From contig NZ_FWXI01000021.1 of the NCBI RefSeq assembly GCF_900176355.1, positions 1 through 64,000 of the forward strand: a stretch of DNA of 64,000 nt, written 5' to 3'. The stretch is from Sporomusa malonica. Lineage in GTDB: Bacteria > Bacillota > Negativicutes > Sporomusales > Sporomusaceae. Every line of letters starts with the position of its first letter. Position 1 is the first letter of the stretch. The translations under genes and the position numbers were made by a program. Under the pieces are notes generated by a model that saw only the letters and a program-made list of their open reading frames with translations, ran no database searches and had not been told where the DNA came from. This document shows positions 57,053 through 64,000 of the stretch, piece by piece.

Positions 57053-58219
57053 CTATTTTTTCTTTTCAATTTTTTGGTAAATTTCATCAGTCACTAAAAA
57101 AACCTCAAAGGGAGGATTGTAGCCCACTTTCTCTGCAACTTCCAAGTTCAATACAATACTTGGTGTATTTTCAAAAACCTGAAGCAAGTTGCGCGGTTTC
57201 TCACCATGAAACACCTGAGCCATTGTATGTGCGGCAAACTTACCAAAACCAACAAAATCTGCCCGATACACGCTAAGGAGAGCACCATTCCTTACTTCAG
57301 CAACGCCCATCTGCGCAAACGTTGGAATATGTTTGCTGTATAAAGGTGCGAACAACTCAGAGAGTTCTGTCACGTCACGATCAAGGTATAGCGAACAGTA
57401 CACAGCATCTACCCCTTCGTCGACTAGTGTATTGTACGCATTCAGCATTTGTTGGCGATGAGCTTCTCTATTGTTTTGCTTGTCTTTTACAGAAACACTG
57501 GCAATCGTAAAACCACGTTCAGCGGCTACTTTTTTTACATCCTCCAGTGCTGCGTATACTCTACCTTCTGGGGAGTCGTCATAAACCATACCCAATTTTT
57601 TGAAGGCAAAGAGATCATGAAATATTTCGATTTGACGCTGATAGCGAGCAGGTTCCATATGCGCCCATACATGATCCCGCCCCGAATCACTCACACTTTG
57701 AATAATTCCGGCCTGTACAGCATTACTACTGGAGAATACCAACATGGGCACTTTATGTTGGTCATTGGCCAGCAGTTGTCCCGCTCCAGTGCCCATAACC
57801 AAAATCATATCAATATCCTGCCGCTCATTAAGCCTCCGAATGATCTGCTGCGCGGTTGCTGCCCGCTCGTCTGCGCTCATTTTTTCCAAACTATAATAGG
57901 CATCAGCAACAAACTCTATATACCTTCCCTCACTGTGCTGCGCCAGCCAATCCCACATCATCCGCGATTCTTTCTGCCCCTGGGTGTATGGCAGCCCCTG
58001 CGCATTTAACCACCCAAGCTCAGCCAAACCATTAGCCAAAGCATGTAACGTACTAGCGTAATTTACGAATTCTCCCGACTCGCAATAAGCAATGCGCCAA
58101 GGTTTCCCATTATTCGTATGGGGAAGTTCTTTGCCATCCTTACCATTTGATATTTCCCCAGGAAACATGGTGAAAATGCTTAGAAATACCACCACGGAAA
58201 CCCAAGTTCTTTTACTCAT
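57053..58219 (-). CDS. Orphan ABC-type substrate-binding protein (PF04392 type)
   Basis: About 388 residues with a signal peptide (MSKRTWVSVVVFLSIFTMFP). The body matches ABC_sub_bind proteins: DIDMILVMGTGAGQLL, VPMLVFSSSNAVQAGI, KLGMVYDDSPEGRVYAALEDV, VDAVYCSLYLDRDV, IPTFAQMGVAEVRNGALLSVYRADFVGFGKFAAHTMAQVF. No permease or ATPase is nearby, so it probably senses a ligand for the adjacent SpoIIE or sensor-MFS proteins. ATG 58219 overlaps the stop of the SpoIIE gene. Confidence 0.88.
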   Translation of the reverse strand: MSKRTWVSVVVFLSIFTMFPGEISNGKDGKELPHTNNGKPWRIAYCESGEFVNYASTLHALANGLAELGWLNAQGLPYTQGQKESRMMWDWLAQHSEGRYIEFVADAYYSLEKMSADERAATAQQIIRRLNERQDIDMILVMGTGAGQLLANDQHKVPMLVFSSSNAVQAGIIQSVSDSGRDHVWAHMEPARYQRQIEIFHDLFAFKKLGMVYDDSPEGRVYAALEDVKKVAAERGFTIASVSVKDKQNNREAHRQQMLNAYNTLVDEGVDAVYCSLYLDRDVTELSELFAPLYSKHIPTFAQMGVAEVRNGALLSVYRADFVGFGKFAAHTMAQVFHGEKPRNLLQVFENTPSIVLNLEVAEKVGYNPPFEVFLVTDEIYQKIEKKK

Positions 58220-59600
58220 TTTCCATATCTCCACCACTGCCAAAGTATCGTAAAACAAGTATTGTAATATCATCAGACTGGGGAGCACCATTGGCAAAGG
58301 CTTTCACTTCGGTAACAATAGACTGGGTAATCTCCTTTGCCGCAGCGTTCCCAACCTTTGTTATCGTATTTTCTAACCGCTCTTCGGAAAACATCTCATT
58401 GTTGTTATCCATAGCCTCAGTAACTCCATCTGTATAAATAATAATCGCATCACTTGGTGATAGGTGGATTTTTTCATTACTGAAAGAAAAATCCTCCATG
58501 ATCCCTAAGGCGATTCCTCTTTGGGGATTTAACATCTGAACCAGTCCATTTTTTCTATATAGATATGGCTTGTTATGGCCCGCATTACTAAATTCAACTT
58601 CACCCGTCCGGATATCCAGTATGCCACAGAACAGCGTGACAAACATGGTCTCATCATTCCCTCGGCACAACTCATTATTGGTGTGGTATAAAATATCAGC
58701 ACTACTGATCCCCACCCCGGCTTTAGCCTGAATTAGTGTTTTTGTTACAGCCATAAATAAAGAGGCTGGAACACCTTTTCCCGAAACATCGCCGATAACG
58801 AAGCAAAAATGGTCATCATCGATATAAAAAAAATCATATAAATCTCCCCCTACCTCCTTAGCCGATTCCAAAATAGCAAACACCTCAAGTTCTTGGACAT
58901 CCGGCGGCACTGGAAAAACCTTAGGAACCATGCTCATTTGAATGGTTCGCGCCACAGTCAACTCATGTTCTATCTGTTCTTTAATGTTTTTATTTCGTCT
59001 TTCCTCTATCATGTTTTTTACAAAGAAGAAAAAAATTGAAACTGCAACCATATTGCCGATAATTAATGGCAGCCGAACTTGTTTTTCCAGAATAAACGCA
59101 GCTTCAATGCTGGGAGCAAAAATAAAAGTTAGTCCTGCAGCAAATAATTCATAAACTACTGTGAAGACAACAGCTTCCTTTACTCCAACTACCCCGTCTT
59201 TTTGACGATACTTGGAATATATGCCTGAAAATACCCCGGCCAATACTAGCGCAAGCACGGCTGATTTCCAGGAACCGATAAGCCCCCCTTGAAACAGTCG
59301 ATCTGCCGCCCCGATTAAACCAGCCCCAAGACCAACCACCGGTCCGCCAACCAGTCCCCCGATAATCGGGCCGCTATGCCTCAAGCTCACTAGGCCGATA
59401 TTAACCGGAATAGCGTTAATCCCGGCGTAAATCGAGAAAAAGCCAAACAAAACAATTAATATTGCGATATCCTTTTTTCGTGCTGTTTTTTCCAGCATAT
59501 CCAGATTTGTTCCAGTACGTATGACTAAATAGGCAATCACCATCATTACACATGCAGTATTGATTACCGACATCGTTAGAGTATCTATTGTGTTTTGCAT
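58212..59600 (-). CDS. LytS-type 5TM sensor with SpoIIE/PP2C phosphatase domain
   Basis: 462 residues. N-terminal 5TMR-LYT membrane sensor (about 10-195; NIGLVSLRHSGPIIGGLVGGPVVGLGAGLIGAADRL) followed by a SpoIIE phosphatase (about 225-455) with metal-binding motifs VGGDLYDFF, VIGDVSGKGVPASLFMA, FSNAGHNKPYLYR, IYTDGVTEA and SDDITILVLR. It would dephosphorylate a STAS protein; candidates are those at 59705 and 43913. GGTGGGAGT lies upstream of the ATG. It starts the long minus-strand run. Confidence 0.94.
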   Translation of the reverse strand: MQNTIDTLTMSVINTACVMMVIAYLVIRTGTNLDMLEKTARKKDIAILIVLFGFFSIYAGINAIPVNIGLVSLRHSGPIIGGLVGGPVVGLGAGLIGAADRLFQGGLIGSWKSAVLALVLAGVFSGIYSKYRQKDGVVGVKEAVVFTVVYELFAAGLTFIFAPSIEAAFILEKQVRLPLIIGNMVAVSIFFFFVKNMIEERRNKNIKEQIEHELTVARTIQMSMVPKVFPVPPDVQELEVFAILESAKEVGGDLYDFFYIDDDHFCFVIGDVSGKGVPASLFMAVTKTLIQAKAGVGISSADILYHTNNELCRGNDETMFVTLFCGILDIRTGEVEFSNAGHNKPYLYRKNGLVQMLNPQRGIALGIMEDFSFSNEKIHLSPSDAIIIYTDGVTEAMDNNNEMFSEERLENTITKVGNAAAKEITQSIVTEVKAFANGAPQSDDITILVLRYFGSGGDMENE

Positions 59601-59638
59601 TAAACTCCCACCTCATTCTCCTAAACAATCCCCGAATT

Positions 59639-59686
59639 AAAAAAGCGAAGCATGATATTTTATTAAAGTTAATCATACTTCGCTTT
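59639..59686 (-). terminator. Terminator between STAS gene and SpoIIE gene
   Basis: 15-bp stem (59642-59656 with 59672-59686, one wobble), then six T on the minus strand. It separates the STAS gene at 59705 from the run starting with the SpoIIE phosphatase; some read-through is possible. Confidence 0.85.
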
Positions 59687-59704
59687 CATGCTAAAGCTAC
59701 CTTA

Positions 59705-60040
59705 TTAAAATGCTTGTATAGCTTGCTCTTCACTATTACAAATCTTAAACAGCTGACTAAATCCAGCCATATCAAACACTTCCTGAACATAAGGCTGCAG
59801 TCCGCATAAAACAATCTGTCCACCTGATTTTTTTACTATCTTCAAGGTTGATAGAAATACCCGCAGACCCGCGCTGGAAATATATTCATTTTGCGAGAAA
59901 TTACACACTATATTCTTTGTGCCGCCATTGACTAGTTCTGCTAATTGCGCTTCCACTGTTTTAGCATTAGAGGCATCTACCCTCGGTATAATCATAATTA
60001 TTTTAACGTCTAACACCGTCTTGAATTCCACGTTATCCAC
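59705..60040 (-). CDS. STAS-domain anti-sigma factor antagonist (second copy)
   Basis: 111 residues, paralogue of the STAS gene at 43913-44242. The regulated serine lies in NEYISSAGLRVFLS. The GTG at 60040 overlaps its ribosome site AAGGGAG; the GTG at 60031, 8 bp from that site, is a likely alternative start. It is followed by a terminator and is thus a separate transcript next to the SpoIIE phosphatase, its probable partner. Confidence 0.92.
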   Translation of the reverse strand: MDNVEFKTVLDVKIIMIIPRVDASNAKTVEAQLAELVNGGTKNIVCNFSQNEYISSAGLRVFLSTLKIVKKSGGQIVLCGLQPYVQEVFDMAGFSQLFKICNSEEQAIQAF

Positions 60041-60184
60041 TCCCTTACTTAAATTAAACTATAGTTTTTTTTACATCATTCATATGTACATTTTTTCTAT
60101 TTTCGCCATTAAATGCTAATTTCCTCTATTTTATCTCACATCAATACCCCAACGATGAACTTTTACATATTGTCATTTAGGAGC

Positions 60185-60235
60185 AAAAAAAAACCACGTT
60201 CGCAGACTCTAGTCATTCATTGCTGCTTACGTGGT
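60185..60235 (-). terminator. Terminator of codY
   Basis: Stem ACCACGT/ACGTGGT (60193-60199 with 60229-60235) extended by GCAG/CTGC, followed on the minus strand by nine T. Confidence 0.88.
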
Positions 60236-60273
60236 ATTATTGATAGCTTTAGCTATTTGTAAAATTTTCCGGT

Positions 60274-61050
60274 TTAGTGTTTTTTCTTTTCCAACGCTTC
60301 AAGCAGATATTCATTAAGAATCCTTATATTTGTGCCTTTCATTCCAAGCGACTTGGACTCAATCACCCCTGCACTCTCAAGTTTTCTCAAGGCGTTGACA
60401 ATGACCGACCTGGTAATTCCGACACGGTCGGCAATTTTGCTGGCCACAATCAAGTCCTCATTTCCATCGAGTTCACTTAAGACATGCACTGCCGCTTCAA
60501 GTTCGGAATAAGAAAGCGTATTCAAGGCGACTTGTACAATAGTTTTCTTACGCGTTTCTTCCTCTAATTTATCCACCCTGCCCCGAAGCAGATACATACC
60601 AAGCATTGTGGCACCAAACTCAGCCAACATAAGGTCATTCTCAGTAAATTCAACATGAAACTTTGCAATGACTAAAGACCCCAGGCGCTTACCAATTCCA
60701 ACAACGGGAACTACAAGTGAGTACTTTTCACCAATAGGACATTTCAGTTGCTCACTAAACACACAACACCCGTTATCAAGACGAATATTGGTGGTAGTCT
60801 CACGCACACTTCGCAGTATTTTCATGTACTCTTCCGGAAACTGACTTTGTTCTAACACGTCTTCCAGTATGATTCCGCATTCAAAGCTTTCATGCAAAGC
60901 ATGTCCGAGAATTACACCATCTTTGTCAACCAGATAAACATTAGCTGCAATAAACCCGCTGAGCAGCTTGGTAACCTTATTGTAATCCACTTTCTCAGAT
61001 TCTTGCAGCAGTTGATTGATTTCCCTCGTCTGTTTTAATAATATTGTCAC
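60274..61050 (-). CDS. codY: GTP-sensing transcriptional pleiotropic repressor CodY
   Basis: 258 residues, the standard CodY length. The N-terminal GAF domain (about 1-155) carries the cofactor region (YLVDKDGVILGHALHESFECGII, CVFSEQLKCPIGEKYSLVVPVVG). The C-terminal winged helix has ASKIADRVGITRSVIVNALRKLESAGVIESKSLGMKGTNIRILN, nearly invariant in the family. It represses nitrogen and amino-acid genes in response to branched-chain amino acids and GTP. It appears monocistronic, with a terminator after it. Confidence 0.97.
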   Translation of the reverse strand: MTILLKQTREINQLLQESEKVDYNKVTKLLSGFIAANVYLVDKDGVILGHALHESFECGIILEDVLEQSQFPEEYMKILRSVRETTTNIRLDNGCCVFSEQLKCPIGEKYSLVVPVVGIGKRLGSLVIAKFHVEFTENDLMLAEFGATMLGMYLLRGRVDKLEEETRKKTIVQVALNTLSYSELEAAVHVLSELDGNEDLIVASKIADRVGITRSVIVNALRKLESAGVIESKSLGMKGTNIRILNEYLLEALEKKKH

Positions 61051-61178
61051 GGCACAAGCCCACCTTTCCCTATAATAATTCTATGTGTCTGAACTGTATT
61101 GATCCTTTAAGGTTTGTTCTTAGTATCACCATCCTGATTTTTTTCCTGTTTACTATTCTATTTCTCATAAACATACAG

Positions 61179-61213
61179 AACTCCTGCCTATCCAACAGGA
61201 TTTGGCAGGAGTT
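61179..61213 (-). terminator. Hairpin between the MFS gene and codY
   Basis: Perfect 10-bp stem AACTCCTGCC/GGCAGGAGTT (61179-61188 with 61204-61213). The T run is better on the plus strand, so polarity is unclear; placed between two minus-strand genes, it probably ends the MFS transcript. Confidence 0.55.
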
Positions 61214-61291
61214 TTACTATTTTTCGCCATTACCAGTGATTTGATTAATGGAGGGATACATAAGCCCCTCCTTTCGTATGAGGGGAATAGG

Positions 61292-62449
61292 TCAAGCTTT
61301 TTTCGCCCCTGATATCATGATCAGCCCGATTGCGACCAGCAGTACAAGAGTGGAGTAACCGGTCATGGCCGCCTGAAAATCAATCAAATCAGCTGCCTGG
61401 ATTATTAGCAGGGGACCAAAAAAATAACCGCTGCCCCAAAACAGATAATACGCCCCAGAAATCGTTCCTTTTAAAGAGCCTGGTACCGTTTCATTCAGGT
61501 AGGCCATTGAGGCAAGACAAAAAACGCCCATGCCGAAACTTACGACCGTGAGTACCAATAAGATCAACGGAAAGCAGTAAGCTGGCATGACAATGAACCC
61601 ACCGGCGACAGTAACCAACCCCAAAATCATGAATATATTCCGGCCGAATCTGTCCGACATCGGCCCGATAATGATTTGAGAAAGGCTGATCGCCACATAG
61701 AACAAGGAAAAGAACATGCCGATCTGGACGGGGGTGAAGTTCTTCTCTTCTACCAGAAACACGGGAATATTTGTGTGAAAAATCCCATAGGCGGCTCCGT
61801 ATAAGGTAATCCCTGATAAGGCAAGCAGCGTTTTCCGGTGTCTTATCAGTCTGAGTACGGCTGGAATATCGAACTTGCTCATTGCCTGATATTCCTGCTT
61901 AGAGGAGTTATCCACCAAAAGGTAAATGGCAATCGCACCCGCCAGGCACCCAACAGAGTAAACCAGAAATACGGCATTGCTGTTTACGATCTTCACCAAG
62001 ACTACTCCCAGGATAGGCCCCAAGGCAAGACCACTATGCATGGCGGCGCTATATATCCCCATGACTTTCCCTTTGATAAGAGGAAATCGCAGCGACAGCA
62101 ACGCCGGCGCCAATGCCCAGACTGGTGCTTCGCCAATGCCTTGCAGCAGCCTGGCGAAAAATATCATATATGAACTTGCAGCATAGTAAAACACTAGGCC
62201 GGTAAGAGAACACAGCAAGTAGCCAAACACAAGCAGCGGCTTAAACCCGATTCTATCCGCCACTCTGCCACTGGGAACTTGGAGCAACAGGTAGGAAAAG
62301 GCAAAGGCTGACGCTATATATCCGACTGACCGCCCGTTTCCATCAAAATCAACGACACGCTGCGGTAGTTGAGGCATTACCATGCCTACTCCGACCATCA
62401 TCAACACCACCGCCACAATCAATCCTAAGAGTGTATTGTCCCGAAGCAT
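61292..62449 (-). CDS. MFS transporter
   Basis: 385 residues, twelve membrane helices. MFS signatures: GRVADRIGFKPLLVFGYLL (loop 2-3 motif), RLLQGIGEAPVWALAPALLS, GPMSDRFGRNIFMILG (second-half copy). It resembles drug or metabolite exporters. ATG 62449 has AAAGGAG 10 bp upstream; the TTG at 62458 is too close to that site. It is the third reading frame after two small ORFs behind a consensus promoter, which suggests export of, or control by, those peptides. Confidence 0.92.
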   Translation of the reverse strand: MLRDNTLLGLIVAVVLMMVGVGMVMPQLPQRVVDFDGNGRSVGYIASAFAFSYLLLQVPSGRVADRIGFKPLLVFGYLLCSLTGLVFYYAASSYMIFFARLLQGIGEAPVWALAPALLSLRFPLIKGKVMGIYSAAMHSGLALGPILGVVLVKIVNSNAVFLVYSVGCLAGAIAIYLLVDNSSKQEYQAMSKFDIPAVLRLIRHRKTLLALSGITLYGAAYGIFHTNIPVFLVEEKNFTPVQIGMFFSLFYVAISLSQIIIGPMSDRFGRNIFMILGLVTVAGGFIVMPAYCFPLILLVLTVVSFGMGVFCLASMAYLNETVPGSLKGTISGAYYLFWGSGYFFGPLLIIQAADLIDFQAAMTGYSTLVLLVAIGLIMISGAKKA

Positions 62450-62549
62450 TCCTATCAATCTCCTTTAATGCAACATATTTTTCGGAGTTGACGCTGCTTA
62501 CGGGTTGCGGTGAGAAAGCCATATTTATTTTTTTATCCTCGCTAAGCAC
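62349..62549 (-). CDS. Small ORF B overlapping the start of the MFS gene
   Basis: GTG 62549 lies 6-7 bp after AAGGAGG, an excellent ribosome site. The 66-codon frame contains SPQPVSSVNSE (about residues 13-23), shared with small ORF A, and then runs 100 bp into the MFS gene in another frame; the part after 62449 may be only the MFS shadow. It could be a small peptide gene or a coupling leader. Confidence 0.45.
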   Translation of the reverse strand: MLSEDKKINMAFSPQPVSSVNSEKYVALKEIDRNASGQYTLRIDCGGGVDDGRSRHGNASTTAACR

Positions 62550-62625
62550 TGACGTCCTCCTTATTTGCTCCTTTCGAGCCTGGGAGGAATGCCTATGATT
62601 TCGTGTAAGTAGGTAATCCTTCCGG

Positions 62626-62736
62626 CTAGAAAAGACTGGATTCGGATTTATCGCTACTTACGGGTTGCGGCGGCGAAACCCTCGCTGCACAACAGACAGT
62701 CATAATTTTGGTTTCCAATTCATAAAATTTCGCCAC
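62626..62736 (-). CDS. Small ORF A, 36 residues, with a Cys-Cys pair
   Basis: GTG 62736 lies 8 bp after AAAGGAG, about 35 bp from the predicted transcription start of a perfect consensus promoter. The product begins MAKFYELETKIM, contains TVCCAARVSP, and has PQPVSSDKSE near the end, matching the motif of ORF B. Not recognised. Size, tandem arrangement and neighbouring exporter recall precursor or signalling peptides; this is inference. Confidence 0.5.
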   Translation of the reverse strand: MAKFYELETKIMTVCCAARVSPPQPVSSDKSESSLF

Positions 62737-62776
62737 ACTAAAAACTCCTTTTATAAAACATTTTACTTATATTTAC

Positions 62777-62805
62777 ATTATAGGTAGCAGCTTCTAGCCT
62801 GTCAA
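62777..62805 (-). promoter_or_regulatory. Perfect consensus sigma-A promoter
   Basis: Minus strand TTGACA (62800-62805), 17-bp spacer, TATAAT (62777-62782). It drives small ORF A, small ORF B and the MFS gene. Confidence 0.9.
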
Positions 62806-62832
62806 TGTACTCCCTTTTTCTTTTTTGCTATG

Positions 62833-63498
62833 CTAAATCTCTGCTCTACTGAGTATTTCCTGGAACAAACGGACTTCTTCTTGCGACACGTTCGAATGCG
62901 CAAAATCAGATCTTACACAATCCTTAATCAAGATTTCGCTATAATTGCTCAATCCGTATGCTACGCTGGCGCTTATTATCTCTTGGCGCAATGTTTTTGC
63001 TGGCTCAATAGCTCCTGGCGGCGTTGCCGGGTCTTTTATAACCGTATCAAGAAATTCTGCGCGCATAGCATGATGCATTTCTGCAACAATTGCCGCATCG
63101 AGGATTTTATAGCATGCGCTTTGAGGAATGCAGACATAAGTCCGGCAACTTGCCGGTCGTTCCTTATAAATAAGACATCTCGCCAATCCGTCCAGGTGAC
63201 GGCATTTCTTGTTCCCGGCGACCATGAATACCTCCAGTTTATTTTGGCCTGCGTCAACAAACAGTTTTGGAATTATGCGTTCAACCTTTCCTTTGGATAT
63301 CTTTTTAGCGCTGATACTGTCCATATTGATTTTGAATCTGCCTTTACAGCAATTTTGTTTGCATTTATCGCATGGCAATGGATTCTCAGTCAAAAACTCA
63401 TCGACAGCATCAAAAAAGTCCTGCACAGTAGAGTTATTATGTAATCCGATAATATCTACTTCATTTTCTTGGTTATAAAATAGTTTCAATTTGACCAT
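62833..63498 (-). CDS. YkgJ-family cysteine-cluster protein
   Basis: 221 residues. The Cys-rich motif CDKCKQNCC (about 43-51) with further cysteines in KKCRHLDGLARCLIYKERPASCRTYVC (about 98-124) matches the YkgJ/CxxCxxCC family, thought to bind zinc or iron-sulfur; its activity is unknown. GGAA lies close upstream of ATG 63498. It precedes the small-ORF/MFS unit on the same strand, 27 bp before that unit's promoter. Confidence 0.88.
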   Translation of the reverse strand: MVKLKLFYNQENEVDIIGLHNNSTVQDFFDAVDEFLTENPLPCDKCKQNCCKGRFKINMDSISAKKISKGKVERIIPKLFVDAGQNKLEVFMVAGNKKCRHLDGLARCLIYKERPASCRTYVCIPQSACYKILDAAIVAEMHHAMRAEFLDTVIKDPATPPGAIEPAKTLRQEIISASVAYGLSNYSEILIKDCVRSDFAHSNVSQEEVRLFQEILSRAEI

Positions 63499-63532
63499 TC
63501 CTTTCTATAAGAGAAGCACAGGAAGCACGAAA

Positions 63533-63569
63533 AGAAGAAGAGAAGAAGAGAAGAAGAGAAGAAGAGAAG
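63533..63569. repeat. Short tandem repeat, 8-bp purine unit
   Basis: About four and a half copies of AAGAAGAG, flanked on both sides by a duplicated string (AGAGAAGCACAGG at about 63510-63522 and 63563-63575). A slippage-prone purine tract upstream of the YkgJ gene. Confidence 0.85.
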
Positions 63570-63574
63570 CACAG

Positions 63575-63667
63575 GGACGTTCATTTTGCTTCCTACGCAC
63601 TCATTGTAAAATTGCACTGTTTGCAGGTTAGCTTAAAATTATTATATATGGAAGCAAGAGGAACGTC
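63575..63667. repeat. Imperfect inverted repeat, REP/RAYT-like
   Basis: GGACGTTCATTTTGCTTCC (63575-63593) and GGAAGCAAGAGGAACGTC (63650-63667) are reverse complements with a few mismatches, 56 bp apart. Such 'GGGACG...TTGCTTCC' palindromes commonly accompany Y1-transposase (RAYT) REP elements in Firmicutes, from general knowledge; no transposase is present here. Confidence 0.5.
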
Positions 63668-63678
63668 ACCATAATATT

Positions 63679-63894
63679 CTACATTACCACATAAAAAATC
63701 CGCCTTATTCCATAATCATCGGAATAACGGCGGATTTTTTGCTTTTCTTTATGACGCCGATAGTCGTTTTTTTGGTCAATCCAGATAGGGGCGAGCTTTA
63801 CTTCTGGGGTCATTGCCCGGTTAGGCTTACCAGCAATTTTAAGAACGTTCGGGTTAATGGTTCCACATTTAATTATTTGTTTATTCCTGGACAT
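63679..63894 (-). CDS. Hypothetical small basic protein
   Basis: 71 residues from ATG 63894, which has AGGAGGTG 6 bp upstream. Basic (MSRNKQIIKCGTINPNVLK...) with no membrane segment or known motif. The last about 20 codons coincide with a strong terminator hairpin (63693-63740), so either the C-terminus is real and overlaps the terminator or a frameshift has removed an earlier stop. Not recognised. Confidence 0.4.
   Translation of the reverse strand: MSRNKQIIKCGTINPNVLKIAGKPNRAMTPEVKLAPIWIDQKNDYRRHKEKQKIRRYSDDYGIRRIFYVVM
63693..63740. terminator. Strong bidirectional terminator
   Basis: Near-perfect stem of about 20 bp: arms 63693-63711 and 63721-63740 (AAAAAATCCGCC... and ...GGCGGATTTTTT) with T runs on both strands. 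It overlaps the end of the small hypothetical ORF. Confidence 0.88.
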
Positions 63895-64000
63895 GGTTAG
63901 CACCTCCTATGCTAATATCATTATAATCTACTAATGGTCTTTTGACAATTATCAATAATGTGCTATTACCAAATAAAGGATTATAATACATCCGAGAGAG

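Noticed and set aside
62500..62700. A known riboswitch (for example Moco or cobalamin type) in the leader of the MFS gene
   Set aside because: Some strings look similar (CCTCCC...CGAAAGG), but the conserved cores are missing and two well-formed small ORFs with ribosome sites explain the region better.
63533..63569. CRISPR-like array
   Set aside because: The unit is 8 bp, contiguous and without spacers; it is a simple tandem repeat.

Overview
The window looks like a chromosome segment of a diderm, probably spore-forming Firmicute of the Negativicutes (Sporomusa/Pelosinus type). A two-partner secretion system (TpsB outer-membrane pore and a giant TpsA exoprotein) requires an outer membrane, while CodY, a SpoIIE-type phosphatase, HATPase/STAS partner-switching proteins, strong AGGAGG ribosome sites and many intrinsic terminators are Firmicute traits. 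The genus is inferred, not proven. No rRNA, tRNA, CRISPR array, prophage or intact transposase was seen.

Layout. 1-10.8 kb: TpsA (running off the left edge, at least 3022 codons, built of long tandem repeats) and TpsB, both on the minus strand. 11-13.3 kb: a methyltransferase, a proline-rich membrane protein and a GNAT acetyltransferase. 13.6-17.5 kb: a plus-strand futalosine-menaquinone operon mqnE-mqnA-mqnC plus an MTA-phosphorylase-like gene. 17.6-21.7 kb: metA, then a pantothenate operon (a Rossmann/DUF2520 reductase, panB, panC, panD) behind a long leader that ends in a terminator. 22-31.4 kb: an RMD1/DUF155 protein, a FIST-GGDEF cyclase behind a c-di-GMP-I riboswitch, gdhA, a receiver/PEP-synthase-like protein with a repeat lipoprotein, and msrA. 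31.6-36.8 kb: a DUF3786 protein, small membrane proteins including a CBO0543-type protein, a MocR regulator and a TIGR00725 protein. 36.9-43.4 kb: a chemoreceptor, a solute-binding lipoprotein, a PAS-GGDEF-HD-GYP protein and a small secreted protein.

43.5-59.6 kb is a nearly uninterrupted minus-strand run: SpoIIE phosphatase, orphan substrate-binding protein, sensor-MFS fusion, GNAT, HATPase-GNAT fusion, aminotransferase, cysteine-free ThiF/E1-like protein, MATE exporter, GNAT-like protein, a 23-codon ORF, a three-subunit molybdenum hydroxylase, STAS and HATPase. It combines partner-switching control with small-molecule modification and export, and it is the best candidate for an undescribed system. 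59.7-64 kb: another STAS protein, codY, and a second candidate system: a perfect consensus promoter, two tandem small ORFs sharing a short peptide motif, an MFS transporter, and an upstream YkgJ cysteine-cluster gene.

Across the window a structured repeat of about 90 bp occurs in three good and two diverged copies between genes. Several strong ribosome sites are followed by non-AUG starts. Functions were assigned by reading motifs in the translations; no database search was run.
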